Shown one piece after another: positions 37,712 to 49,650 of a stretch of DNA of 64,000 nt. A program made the translations under genes and the position numbers. The notes under the pieces are model-generated. The model was given only the letters and a program-made list of their open reading frames with translations. It was not told the DNA's origin and made no database searches. The DNA is from Cryptomeria japonica (taxonomy: Eukaryota > Streptophyta > Pinopsida > Cupressales > Cupressaceae): contig NC_081405.1 in NCBI RefSeq assembly GCF_030272615.1, positions 159,734,317-159,798,316 of the forward strand. The letters are read 5' to 3'. Position 1 is the stretch's first letter; each line of letters begins with the position of its first letter.

Positions 37712-38640
37712 AATGCCGGTAAACCGAGATGGGTTTGTTCTATGTATTCGTTGTGTAGAAAGGGTGAAGAGTGGCTTAGTTGACTCGTCTTTTACAATCT
37801 CCAACAGCAGAAAATGGATTAATGGTTGCAAAGATGTGACCATGCCCATTAAAATATTGGTGGTGATAATTCAAAATCTTCTGATGTTCGTTCCCGAGCC
37901 AATTGTTTAAGCTCTAGATGGTTAGAGCTTATCCAGTCAAAGGATCCAAATTTGTGTTTTTCCACCATTCAGCAGATTATTCTTTATTCTTTTCATAGAT
38001 TAAATATAAATCATTTGCAAGGCTAAAGAGTGGCTTAGCGAACTTCTTGTTTTCAGTCTCCAACAGCAGAAAATGGATTAAGAGTTGCAGATGTGACAAT
38101 CCCCATTAAAATATTGGTGGTGCTGATTCAAAACCTTCTGACGTACTTCCCTGAGCCAATTGATCCAGCTCTTGATGGTTATATATTATCCAGTCAAAGG
38201 ATCCAAATTTGTTGTTTTCAACTATCCAGCAAATTATTCTTTAATCCTATTCATAATGGGTGTAAGCTGTAGGCTATGCAGTCCAAATGGATGCCCTATG
38301 CGGGTACAAAATATTTGGATCCCAGATAGCCTATTTCAACATAGCACTCAATCCATGACAGTCGACAACTTCAAGGCTTGGAAAAGCATTTTATCTTCGG
38401 CATTTGAAAAATCAGAAACTAAGCTTCTGGAATGGCACATTTCAATGTGTTAATTTGTTCGTGTAGCCACATTCCAAGGGATGGGAAACAGAAACAGAAA
38501 TGGCAAGAGATGAGTAGAAGGCACAGGGGATAACCATGCATAAGCAAAATTTGAACATGTAATTTACTTGGCATTTCCTTGCCGTTGAATTCTTTAGCTT
38601 GCCTGCCCTTCTCTTCAAAATTTGCGGACATGTTTATCGT
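37712..38640 (+). repeat. 3' flank of the WD40 gene with a 259-bp tandem duplication
   Basis: Copy 1 (about 37762-37998) and copy 2 (about 38021-38258) share GAGTGGCTTAG, CCAACAGCAGAAAATGGATT, CCATTAAAATATTGGTGG and TCCAGTCAAAGGATCCAAAT in the same order. Copy 2 starts 259 bp after copy 1. The region is probably 3' UTR or just past it; which copy holds the used poly(A) site cannot be told. Confidence 0.8.
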
Positions 38641-38649
38641 CGACTCGGG

Positions 38650-39459
38650 TTATTATTTTCATGTTTTTTACATTGAGAATTTGGTGGGTTGAAGTTTGTG
38701 TTAGTAGGTTAGATGGGAATACTTTCTAAAAGTAGTTTTTTTTAAAACTAGTTTTGGTTTGAGATAGCTTGCAAATAGAGAACAGGATTCACAATTCCAA
38801 TAGAATAGAAAAACCACAACATAGGATTGAGAATTTGGTGGGTTGAAGTTTGTGTTATTAGGTTAGATGGGAATACTTTCTAAAAGTAGTTTTTTTTTAA
38901 TTAGTTTTGGTTTGAGATAGCTTGCAAATAGAGAACAGGATTCGCAATTCCAATAGAATAGAAAAACCACAACATAGGATATACCCTGGGAAAACTCTTG
39001 AGAAAAACCCAACATAAATTGCATTATCTAAATAAGAGGATTATGAATACAATCACATAAGTAGCATGGAGATAATTGACATTTGTAGATGATTTGACCT
39101 CACTCTAGAAGAACTTGTCCCGACCATAGTAAACTCTATGCAAAACCTCCAAGTGCCAAGAGCAATATAGGAAACCAAAATGTTTTCCATAACCATGGTT
39201 CAATACCAAGGCTCCTCCATATCGGCACCCAAACCCATATGTCCACCATGCTCTTACACATTGACTAAAAATAGTCAATCAGAGATGTTCCAATTGATTT
39301 TCTATGTAACCCCATTTCAATGCTCTTATGCATCTTACATCATAAAAGTTCGTAGACGTCTCTTATAAGGTTATAGACGATGTAATACATCATGATACAA
39401 ATGTCAAAGTCAGCACCCCATTTCATGATGTGCAAGGTTTATAAAACCTAGTCCTAACA
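38650..39459 (-). repeat. 3' LTR of an antisense copia, with internal tandem duplication
   Basis: On the minus strand the LTR begins TGTTAGGACTAGG (+ 39447-39459) directly after a purine tract (complement of TTTTTCTACTT, 39460-39470). A nearly identical 154/153-bp tandem repeat (38672-38825, 38826-38978) lies inside and runs into the phrase ATACCCTGGGAAAACTC, common in plant copia LTRs. The left edge is approximate. Confidence 0.65.
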
Positions 39460-39803
39460 TTTTTCTACTTATATAAATTGTAAAGCATAAAGGGGTAACA
39501 TCAAAGAAAAATAAATAAAAATAAATAAATTCTTAGGGGCAAAGATGCCCATATCTAATTAGTGACAACTAAACTTATATTCATTGGCCTTGTCAATGAT
39601 TCAAGGACATTAAATAAAGTGTCCACCTTAATTAAAACCCTTGTCTTTGTGCTTTGTTTATGTGTGAAACATAGGGTTCTTATGTATTCATAATATTATA
39701 GTCAAACATCATTGCATCTAGTCTAAAGCAAATAATTGGACACAATCTTTTAATTCACACACCTTTTTACAAGATGAATAGTTTCAATGTAATCAATTTC
39801 AAT

Positions 39804-40107
39804 CAAAGAAACAGGGCTCGGACTCGGCAAGGCCGACTCAGACTCGGACTCGGGCTCGGGACTCGGAGTCAGACTCGGCTGGACTCGGGAAAGTAGAAAA
39901 CTCAAGAAATTTAGATATTTTTAAAGATTTTGGACCCCAGTCTATGTCTGGTCGAGTCTGGTCGAGTCTTGGTTGAGTCCAGGGGAGTTTGGACCCTAGA
40001 CTCGGTCGAGTTGGAGTTCGAGTTTGCTGGACTCGTGGGGGGTGACTCGGACTCGGACTTGGACTCGCTAAGTTTGGGTGATTTTTGGTGATTTTTTCGT
40101 TTCTCTG
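39804..40107. mobile_element. 304-bp non-autonomous hAT element (MITE)
   Basis: A perfect 8-bp duplication ATTTCAAT flanks it (39796-39803 and 40108-40115). Termini are CAAAGAAACA left and CAGAGAAACG as right reverse complement. The interior is dominated by GACTCGG/CTCGGACTCGG repeats. It has no coding capacity. Confidence 0.88.
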
Positions 40108-40379
40108 ATTTCAATAAAATCCTATACATCTACCTACGCTTTGCTTATGTTGCACAATCAATGGTAAATCCCTTTTTATCAATGTCATCAACATAATTTA
40201 CATCAATATAAGCCTATGCATCTACCTATGTCTTGCTTATGTTACACATAATCAATGGTAAATCTCTTGTTATCAATGTCGTCAACCCAGTTACATCAAT
40301 AAAGCCCTCTACATCTAGCTCTTTGGCCAAATCAATTCTCAATTGTAGCATAAAAAAACTTAACAGTGCCACAAAAGTA

Positions 40380-40908
40380 TTTGAAAACCTTCATTGCAAT
40401 CTAGTGTTCTTTTTCTTGATTAGACATAAAACCACTTAAAACTCCTACAACTTGGGCAATATCTAGTGTTGTACAAATCATCAAATATATTAGGTTACCA
40501 ACAACATTAGCATATGGAGTGTGACTCATTATCTGTCTTAGGGCATTGTTCCCCATATAACTTTGTTATCAAGGGCTTATGCTCATTAGCTTACAATTTT
40601 GCATCGTTAAACATTGTAACCTAGACTCAACATACATTTTTTTAGTATGATGTTTTTTAAGAGTTCAACTACTTAGTTTTCGAGTCAAAATTGTAGACAT
40701 ATTTCATGAGCAATGATTTACACAAGCCAATCGTTTATGAATATAAAGGTGTGTTTTTTCTAACTCGACCGAAGCTTCTTGTTAATCCTATAACCTAATT
40801 GTCATTCCCAAAATGTCTTTAGCAACCCTTATAACATTCATTTCAAAGTGACGAAAATTGAAATTTAATCACCTTGATCATTTCCTTAGTACTATTGATT
40901 GACATGTT
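40380..40908 (-). pseudogene. Copia RT/RNase H remnant, left part
   Basis: Minus-strand translation around 40440-40530 gives PYANVVGNLIYLMICTTLDI and then AQVVGV, the copia signature after the RT palm. Upstream (to the right) the frame decays and is cut by the LINE insertion at 40909. Copia RT copies element RNA into cDNA; this copy is dead. Confidence 0.8.
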
Positions 40909-41314
40909 TTTGATTAACGGAAAATCAGGTTTTGAGGGGACCCGAAACCCCTTGGATGAACCAGCATCCAGAACCTAGCAAGAAACAACTGATCAATAGA
41001 TATACAAAGATTCCATACAACCAACCTCTAGAGAAACGCCAACCAAAGGACAACAGAAAACATTACATATCAGTCTGGACCTAAGCAAAGAGACAAGACT
41101 TTGAGGGTTTTGATTGGCTCCCACAACCACATAAGAGGGTTTTAAATAGGATCCCACAACGTGAAAGACACTGAGGGTTTTTGCACGCACCCACAACCAT
41201 GCAAGAGGGTTTTAACCAAGCTCCCACAACTTGATATTAGGCTCCCAAACCTAGCACACCTTAACCAAAAACAAGAACCAAAAGAAACCAAGGTGTGCCC
41301 TTTAAAATTGGTAG
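40909..41314 (-). mobile_element. 5'-truncated LINE 3' end with an 18-bp target duplication
   Basis: ACTATTGATTGACATGTT occurs at 40891-40908 and again at 41315-41332. The 406 bp between them reads on the minus strand toward TTTTCCGTTAATCAAAAA, like a plant LINE tail. Inside, GAGGGTTTTnnnnnGGnTCCCACAAC recurs three times. The duplication splits the antisense copia RT frame, which continues on both sides. Confidence 0.8.
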
Positions 41315-41380
41315 ACTATTGATTGACATGTTGTCAACATGCAAAATAATAATTGTTTAAAGTGAACACAATAACCAAAT
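41315..41380 (-). pseudogene. Copia RT palm fragment with altered YVDD
   Basis: On the minus strand CVHFK and IIILHVDNMSINS are readable in neighbouring frames. The second corresponds to the catalytic (Y)VDDM of copia RT, here HVDN, so the motif is inactivated. The frame continues across the sense copia insertion to 48249 (PRMWHQYLNAYVLKLRF). Confidence 0.75.
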
Positions 41381-41421
41381 TGTTAGAGTTATCTTGTATT
41401 AATCAATAATTATTTATTTAA

Positions 41422-44400
41422 TTACGCCGAAGGCGTTCCCTATATGAGATGAACCACACAATCTTTAAAATCTATGGCTGAAAGTCGGCCAAAACGAATG
41501 CAAGACCATTGGAGATGTTTCCACCATTGATTATTCTTTTCCCTATTTCGTCGTCTGCGTACGGTGTCGGTGCGTAAAAAGACTGCCTTCCTTCCTTTCA
41601 CACCTTTCACGACTATTTAACCGTTAGATATGATTTTCGCCGATCGTTTTTCCCTTCCGTTTTGACTGTTTTCTCCCGTCTCCATTTTCCTGTTGCCATT
41701 TTCCGTCCGCCATAATGCTTTTTGTAAATCATATCTGCTCTTTTTTCTGCGACTTCATACTTTATCTGTTTATACGCTGCCATAGTACCGCTAGGTGCAG
41801 GAAATTAAATGAAAAAAATTAAAGTTTTAGGGACACGTTCCCAAGCGGGCTCTACCCCCAAGAACCTCTTGCAATTATTTCCTTCCAAATATTAATGCCT
41901 CTTTTACCTATAAAAGCTTACATAATATAAAATAGATTTAAAAAAAAAAAAACCATTAGAATATGAAGATCATTAAATGTATTTTCATAATAATGTTAGA
42001 TCATTTTTATTATAAAATTATTAATTATTTAAAATTAATTTTTTTATATAATTTGAATTATTTATTAAACTACTTCATTTAAAAATAAAATATTTATAAA
42101 ATATTTAATTCTAACATTGAAATATATTCTTATTTTAATTTTTTTAAATAATTATTAAATTTACATACATTTTTATTATATTTATTAATTTTTTTTATAT
42201 AATTTGGAAAAAAATATTATACTAATTTATTAAAAAAAAATATTAAAATAAAGTATTTAATTTTAAAATTGAAAAATATTTTTATTTTAATTTTTTTAAA
42301 ATTATCATTTTTATTAATATTTTGATTTTGATACATTTTGACTTTACATTTAATTTTTCTCCATTTTATTATTTAATTTAGATTCAAGCTTGAAAATAAA
42401 ACATATTTTTTAATTATTATACAAAACTTATTATTTTTATTTTGTTAAAATAAATAGTTGAAAATAAATTGAGATAAATAATTAACAAGAAATTTGAAAT
42501 ATGTTTTGAAATCTCTTTCTCTTATTTATCTATTTATCCCTATCTCTCCTCTCTCCTTATTGCTTCCTCTTTTTATATTGCGCTACTTCTCTTCTTTCCT
42601 TTCTATATTTCTCTCCCACTCTCTCTCACTCCATCTCTATCTTCCTATCTCTCCCTCTCCCTTCCAAACCATATCTTATTATCTCTATCTCTATCTCTCT
42701 CTTATTCACTCCATGTCTCCTACTCTCTCTATATCCCTCTCTTTACCTCTGATATTGTTCACTAGGCAAAATAAATTAGTGGAGCGTTAAAAAATTGATA
42801 AAAATTTCATGGAGAATAATACTTATAAAAAAATGAAAATTTTAATTTATATATATCTAAACCATTGTTGAGAGAGCCCATTGGATTATTAGACAATTCT
42901 TATATGGCAATAAATATTTTATAAATTTGAAATTTGAAATTTATGTATAAATTATTTAGCTCTTCAGTTTATTGACAGCATGAATTCATGTTTTACGCTT
43001 ATCATTTAAAGTTATAATAACAATAATAAGTACATGGCCTTAAACACAACTACCTTCCTATACATCCTGGTAAATATTTATTGACAAATCCACTCATTCT
43101 TTAATGGGATTGAAATTTGTTGAGCAAGTTTAATAATTCATCATATAGCGATAATTCATTATGACCAATAGAATGTCATTGAAATGAAGGATATGAAGAT
43201 TCATATGTTAGAATTTGTATTATATATAAATCTGAAAAAGGATCAATGGTTAATCGTGTTTCAAACAAGTATGTAGAATATGTACAATATAATAACAAAC
43301 ACTATGGAATTGACCACATGGTTTACATTATCTTTGTTTGAATATAAGAATTTGAATGTTCTTGGCACCTCTCAACCCAATACAAAATCAACATGTATAG
43401 ACAAGATCCTAATTTGTTTTGCATATCTTTCCCACTAGATTTTGCTTCAATTGATTTTTGATCCTTGTAAGAGGATACATAATTGCATAGTTGATTTTTA
43501 ACTATAAAAAAGAATAGTGGTCAAAACAATAATTGATAAAGTGACATAATGCAATTTTATTTATTTTTGACAAGTTTAACAAGTTTAATAATTTAACCTA
43601 TAGAGATCATTCATTAATCACCAATATCAAGTCCTTGAAATCAAGGATAGGAAGATTCATATGTTAGAATTTGTAGTATGTACAATATGTATCTTATCAA
43701 TTGTGTAAATGATCTAATTGTAAAAAAAATGAAATGAAATAAATTAAAGAAAATGAAATTAAAAAAAAAAGGGGAAACATCAATTTATTTGATCAATTAA
43801 AAAAATTCATACCCAATTTCTTGGTTAGTTTTTAATAGGTTGAACAAGTTTAATAATTCATCATATAGAGATAATTCATTTATGACCAATAGAATGTCAT
43901 TGAAATGAAGTATATGAAGATTCATATGTTAGAATTTGTACTATATATAAATCTGAAAAAGGATCAATGGTTAATGGTGTTTCAAACAAGTAAGTAGAAT
44001 ATGTACAATATAATAACAAACAATATGGAATTGACCACATGGTTTACATTATCTGTGTTTGAATATAAGAATTTGAAATGTTCTTGGAACCTGTCAACCC
44101 AATACAAAATCAACATTTATAGACAAGATCCTAATTTTTTTTGCATATCTTCCCCATTAGGTTTTGCTTCCATTGATTTTTGATCCTTCTAAGAGGATGC
44201 ATAATTGCATAGTTGATTTCTAACTATAAAGAAGAATAGTGGTCAAAACCATAATTGATAAAGTGACATAATGCAAAATTTAACTTTTTCATAAGTTTAA
44301 CAAGTTTAATATTTAAACCTATAGAGATCATTCATTAATCACCAATATCAATTCCTTGAAATTAAGGATAGGAACCTACTAATCATTATCAAACTCCATT

Positions 44401-45762
44401 GTCCTACCATGTAATAAATTTCCTGGTACACATTTAATCTTTTAAGAATGTTTAGATGGAAATAAAAATTTATATGGTCTCCACTCCAAAATTCCTAAAC
44501 ATCTTACACCTTTTTAATTAAAATAAAATAAATTTCCTAAAATAAAAATTGATGGTAGGTTTTAGACTACTTTATTTTCTGTAAATATTGGGAAAAGTCT
44601 ATGAGATTCTTAATAAATGAGAGTTGTGGTCAAAAAATTATCACAAAGAATTATGTCATAGCCATTTGCTAAATCATCCCCAGTCATTCCTGCTGCAAAT
44701 GTCTGTCAAAACAATGCTCCATCTGTAATTGTTTTAATTTAAAAAAAAAAAATTCTTCATTGAAACATTATTTTGTTCTATTAATAAAGGTGTATTAGTG
44801 CATTTGATAATTTAGGTAGCTCTTAAATTAGCTTGCCTCTTAATGATCATTTTTGTGCACATCTAAACTTTTCTCTACAAATGGCAAATTTACAATAGAA
44901 GATATTTCATCTGACATTGATTATTTTACTCCCTTTAAATGTTACAACCATAACCAAGAAACAGGGTATGGATTTTTTTAATTGATCAAAGAAATTGATG
45001 CTTCCTATATTTTTTAAAAATTATTTTTTAAAATTTATTTCATTTAATTTTTTTACAATTAGATCATTAACACAATTGATAAGATACATATTGTACATAC
45101 TACAAATTCTAACATATGAATCTTCCTATTCTTGATTTCAAGGACTTGATATTGATGATTAATGAATGATATCTATAGGTTTAATTATTAAACTTGTTAA
45201 ACTTATCAAAATTTTGACCACTATTCTTCTTTATAGTTAGAAATCAACTATGTAATTATGTATCCTCTTACAAGGATCAAAAATCAATTGAAGCAAAACC
45301 TAATGGGGAAGATATAAAAAAAATTAGGATCTTGTCTATGCATGTTGATTTTGTATTGGGTTGACAACTTCCAAGAACATTTCAAGTTCTTATATTCAAA
45401 CATAGATAATGTAAACCATGTGGTCAACTCCATATTGTTTGTTATTATATTGTACATATTCTACATACTTATTTGAAACACCATTAACCATTGATCCTTT
45501 TTTTAGATTTATATATAACACAAATTCTAACATATGAATCTTCATATCCTTCATTTCAATGACATTCTATTGGTCATAAATGAATTATCTCTATATGATG
45601 AATTATTAAACTTGTTCAACCTATTTAAAAAAAATGATTTACAATATGTCACTTTATCAATTCTTTTTCTTTTACAAATATTCTTCTATTTTTAATGTTT
45701 ATTGTTTTGATCAATAATCTTGTTTTCGGCGTACCCATTGCACACCAAGGTGCAATTGCTAG
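41422..45762. mobile_element. Helitron-like 4.3-kb insertion in the copia 5' LTR
   Basis: Alignment with the 3' LTR shows the 5' LTR is split between AATTA (41424) and TTATTAATC (45763). The right end has a perfect 7-bp hairpin (ATTGCAC 45737-45743 with GTGCAAT 45750-45756) followed by GCTAG and a T, the CTRR^T end of Helitrons. The left end (TTACGCCGAAGGCG) is not the usual TC start. The alternative reading is a 3-bp TTA duplication with element 41425-45762, as for PIF/Harbinger, but no terminal inverted repeats are seen. No Rep/helicase or transposase is present, so it is non-autonomous. Confidence 0.55.
43080..45640. repeat. Three copies of a 0.5-0.7-kb repeat, two direct and one inverted
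   Basis: Copy A (about 43115-43833) and copy B (about 43845-44375, truncated) are direct; copy C (about 44953-45640) is inverted. Shared phrases include GACCAATAGAATGTCATTGA, GAAGATTCATATGTTAGAAT, GGATCAATGGTTAAT and ACCACATGGTTTACATTATC. Within each full copy, the first 100 bp recurs in diverged form about 460 bp later, so the unit is itself built from a duplicated half. Confidence 0.85.
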
Positions 45763-47913
45763 TTATTAATCTATTATACTCTACGCTTAAGCTAAACTTA
45801 GGCATTTAATAATATTGTAGGTATTTAATTATTAAATACACATTATCCCTTTAGGGTTTTTTTAGGGTTGCACACCTTTTGGGTTGCTATTATCCTTTTA
45901 TAAGGATTGAATTGTACTTTTTCATTAATTGATTCCCTTTTTGAATGATAATCTTTTTCTTCAGAGCCATTATTGTGTTTTTGTTTCCAATCTTCTCTTG
46001 TGATAGGTATTTTGTTTGCAAGTGCTCTTGGGATCTATGAAGTTGTATTTTCTCAACTTCTTCATGGTATCAGAGCCTACAGTTGTTGCTATTTGTCAGT
46101 GGACCCAACTCCCGCCTCCCTGTCCGACGCCTTCGTGCGCTCAGGTCCCGTCGGCCCGTGTTGTCGCTGCCCATGGCCCCGCTTCCCACCATCCACTTCT
46201 CCCGACCGTCCTCACGGTAGCCGCCTGCCGCTCTCAACTACCCTCCTCGTCGTCATCACTACTGTCAACCTCCCTGCTACCTTTGTCGTCCTCCTCCTCC
46301 TTGTTGTTGCTACCGCCCCTCTCGTTGGCCTCCTTGTTGCCGCCCAGGGCATCGCCCACCGGGCACTGTCGGTCACCGACTGCCCTTTTTCGGCGATCGC
46401 CAAACTTCCAAGCGACTTTTTTCGACAAGGGGGATTTTTTCGGGCATCGGATTTTTTTCGGTAGGACATTTTTTCACGCAACAATTTTTTTTTCAGGCGG
46501 AGGGATTTTTTTTCTTGCCGGTAGAGAATATTTTGGGAATATTCTGCTGATGTCAACACTATGTATGTAGTCTTCAAGCCTCTTCTGGGCCCATTCAGAG
46601 TACCTTCAGTCTTTTGGCCATATTGTGGGCTCACAGAGGCGTTTTTCGATAAATCTTATATCGTCAAAAAGCTCTTTCTAAGCGCTATCTAGATCTGGAG
46701 GTTTGATTTTTTTATTTTGCTTTTTTGATGGTGTTTTCTGCTGTAAAAGCCAGAGGTTCATTTTTACACTCGGGGAGACATAACTTGAGCATTCGAACTC
46801 TATTTTTCGAAAACTTTATATCATTGGAAATCTTGTTCTCTGCACTTTCTAGTCATATGAGTTTTCTTTCAAGATTCTGCTCCAGGTATATTTTATTCAG
46901 TTTTTTGCTTTTTAGCACTCTGGTGAATATCTTGGATGTTTCAGGTCCCAAGATCTCTTTCTTTGAGTAGGATGTCTCGTCTTTGATTGTTTTATCTGTA
47001 TTTCCAGCCTTGTCTCTTCTGATCATTGTAGACTTTTTTTGTAATCTTTTTTTTTTATGCAAACACATAGACATAAAGTGCCACTATGCATTGTATACTT
47101 GGGATCTTGCACATCTTGTGCCTTATTGTACATGCACTACATTATAAAGTGCCATGGGGGGGTTGATGTTTTCCTTTGTTTGCCATCTACCTTTGTCACG
47201 TGAGTGTTATTTCCATGACATTGGCCTCATGATGTGTGTCAAGTGAGTGTTCCTTCCACAACATTAGCTTCATATGTGTCAAGTGAGTGTTCCTTCCATG
47301 ACACTATGTACTTTCTCTACACCTTCGATGTTCCTTGTTCTTCATCATTCAGTTCTTGTTGGTCGTCCTTTTCAGTGTACCTATCTCTCACCCTTGTCCG
47401 CATTATCGGGCGTTTCTCTTGTTGTTCTAATGCTTCCTTGGTTCGTTGGATCAACTCTTCAGGCTTTGGTGTTTTATGCCATTTGTATCTTCGAGTTTAG
47501 TTGTTTGTCTTTGTTTGCCATTTGATTCGAGTAGTGTTATTTGAGGGCACTCATGTAGATTACAGTCTTCTCTACCTGATCATCTTCTATTTCAGTGGAG
47601 GTTCTTCAAATTGACAGTTATTCTTCGACAATGTTTGTAGGTTCTTTTGCTCTTCTTTTGTTCCTATCTTTTTGGAACATTCTTGTTTGGAGGCTTTTTT
47701 AGTCCTTCACTTTTATTCCATCTCTTTTTGGAGTAGGGTTTTTTCCCACGTGGTTTTCTCTATTTCTCCGGTTCATAGAGATTTGGTTGTGATTGGGTAC
47801 CTCATCAGGCTTAGTTGTTGGGACCCAAATTTGTCTTCATCATGTAGTTGCATTTTTTTTGCTTCATGCATTTATTTTTTTTAGCTACTCCCTAAGTTCA
47901 TCTTAAGGGGGGG

Positions 47914-48248
47914 TGTTAGAGTTATCTTGTAGTAGCTAATAATTATTTATTTAATTATTAGTCTATTATACTCTATGCTTAAGCTAAACTTAGGCATTTA
48001 ATAATATTATAGGTATTTAATAATTATTATTACACATTATCCCTTTAGGGTTGCACATATTTAAGGTTGCTATTATCCTTTTATAAGGATTGCATTGTAC
48101 TTTTTCATTAATTGATTCCCTTTCTGAATGATAAATTTTTTTCTTCAGAGCCATTATTCCGTTTTTGTCTCCAATCTTCTCTTGTGACAAGTATTTTGCT
48201 TGTAGGTGCTCTTGGGATCTCTGAAGTTGTATTTTCTCAACTTCTTCA
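47914..48248 (+). repeat. 3' LTR of the sense copia-like element
   Basis: 335 bp, with TGTTAG...CTTCTTCA ends. Aligned with 45763-46064 it shows many substitutions and a few small indels, so the insertion is fairly old. Confidence 0.85.
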
Positions 48249-49650
48249 AAACATTACCTTAACAAACCTTAGCTTCAAAACATAGGCATTCAAATATTGA
48301 TGCCACATTCTAGGTGATTGCTTCAAGCCATGGGGAGACTTTTTGAACTTGCAAACTAGTTGTTCCTAGACTTTGACCATATAACATTCAAGATGTGTCA
48401 TGCATATTTCCAAACCCCTATATAAAAAGGTTATCTTAACAAACCTCGACTAAATCACAAGATCATCTGTAACACCTATAAATAATAATTAAACAAAAAA
48501 CTAAGTTGATTTTGTAAATGTGGAGAAAACCTCACTAGAATCAATTTTCTTGCTTTTGATCATATAGTGCTTGGGTTGTGTTATATGGATTTCTTCCTCC
48601 AAATCCCTATGTAAAAAGTTTATCTTAGAGTCCATCTACTTAATTTTGAAATCATATGCAACAATAATAGATAATATGAATCTTATGGAAGAAAACTATG
48701 CAAGTATAGAGAAAATATATTCCCTCAATGTACCTCTTTTATCATATTTTGCCTTTAGAACTAAACTTCTACGCATTTGCAACCAATAGTTTTCCTTTTT
48801 CAAACAAGGGAACCAATGCCCAAGTCTCATACTAAATAAATATCTCATCCATGGCCTTCTTCCAAGACTTTCTCTCCTTTGATTATTCCTATTTATAATT
48901 TATCAGCATTAGTAGATAATGCTCTTTTTAGCCAAGTGGACCTCTTGGCTAGTGGGGTATGGGGTTCTTCTTTTGAGCTCTTATCTACATCAACTCCATC
49001 ACTGTCCTAAACTTCTAGTTTAGCCCAAGTTTATTCTTTGAGAATGATTGTACTTCCTTTTTCACTTCTAAGGTTTTGAATAGGAGAATTTTTGACATCT
49101 CTAAAGATAACATTCCAACTAGCAATTGCCTTTTTGTTTCAAGATTCCAAATCTCGTAACATTCCACATCTTCACCTTAACCAATGAAGATACACTTATA
49201 CACTATGTACACATGTCTTGCAATCGAACACTCTAATATGTTTAAGTGAGGACTTTTTACTCATCTAGACCTCCTCAAAAATCTTATCAATAAGCATTAA
49301 TGGAAGAGATCAATTGATAAGATATTAAGAAATATCAATACATTTGAGTATACTAGTAGCCATTTCCATCATTGTTATGTTCGTTCAATTTGTAACTTCA
49401 CCTTGCTAAGGGGTATATGGGGTTGTACTTTGTCTTGATATGTCATTTTCCTTATTAAAAAAATTAAACTTTGTTGAATAGTATTATCCACTATTGTTTG
49501 TTTTGTATCTTGATATTCATTTTAGGTTGGTTCTCAACAAGAGTCCTAAAATCAATGAACTTGATGAAAACTCAATTTTTTGCTTGGGAAAGAATATCCA
49601 CATTTCGAAGAGAAATCATAAATAAAAGGCATGATTTTTTTTCTTAAAAA
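48249..49650 (-). pseudogene. Antisense copia RT start and integrase remnant
   Basis: Reading leftward on the minus strand, KFIDFRTLVENQPKMNIKI (near 49500-49570) matches the copia integrase core ahead of its catalytic D. PRMWHQYLNAYVLKLRF (48270-48330) is RT. Between them are many stops and frameshifts. The rest of the region is too decayed to assign. Confidence 0.7.

Larger units (their letters stand above)
41381..48248 (+). mobile_element. Sense copia-like element without pol, 5' LTR split by another insertion
   Basis: LTRs start TGTTAGAGTTATCTTGTA and end CTTCTTCA. The 5' LTR is 41381-41424 plus 45763-46064; the 3' LTR is 47914-48248. TGGTATCAGAGCC (Met-tRNA primer site) sits exactly at 46065-46077, and AAGTTCATCTTAAGGGGGGG precedes the 3' LTR. 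The 1.8-kb interior has no gag, RT or integrase that I can recognise, only chance frames (46016-46634). The flanks AAAT and AAAC suggest a mutated short target duplication. Confidence 0.85.
38650..49650 (-). mobile_element. Old antisense copia element, nested host of several insertions
   Basis: The LTR and polypurine tract lie on the left, RNase H and RT at about 40380-41380, more RT at 48249-48330 and integrase-like sequence near 49480-49620, all on the minus strand. The order, reading leftward, is integrase, RT, RNase H, LTR, which is the copia order. It is interrupted by a hAT element (39804-40107), a LINE 3' end (40909-41314) and a sense copia-like element (41381-48248). No 5' LTR was found at the right. 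Confidence 0.75.

Noticed and set aside
42494-42790. 98-codon + strand ORF rich in Leu/Ser
   Set aside because: It is a CT-rich low-complexity tract, not a membrane protein gene.
45973-46634. Overlapping ORFs of up to 184 codons on both strands
   Set aside because: They start in the LTR or cross primer-site sequence and have biased, repeat-like composition with no family motif; treated as chance frames in a GC-rich leader.
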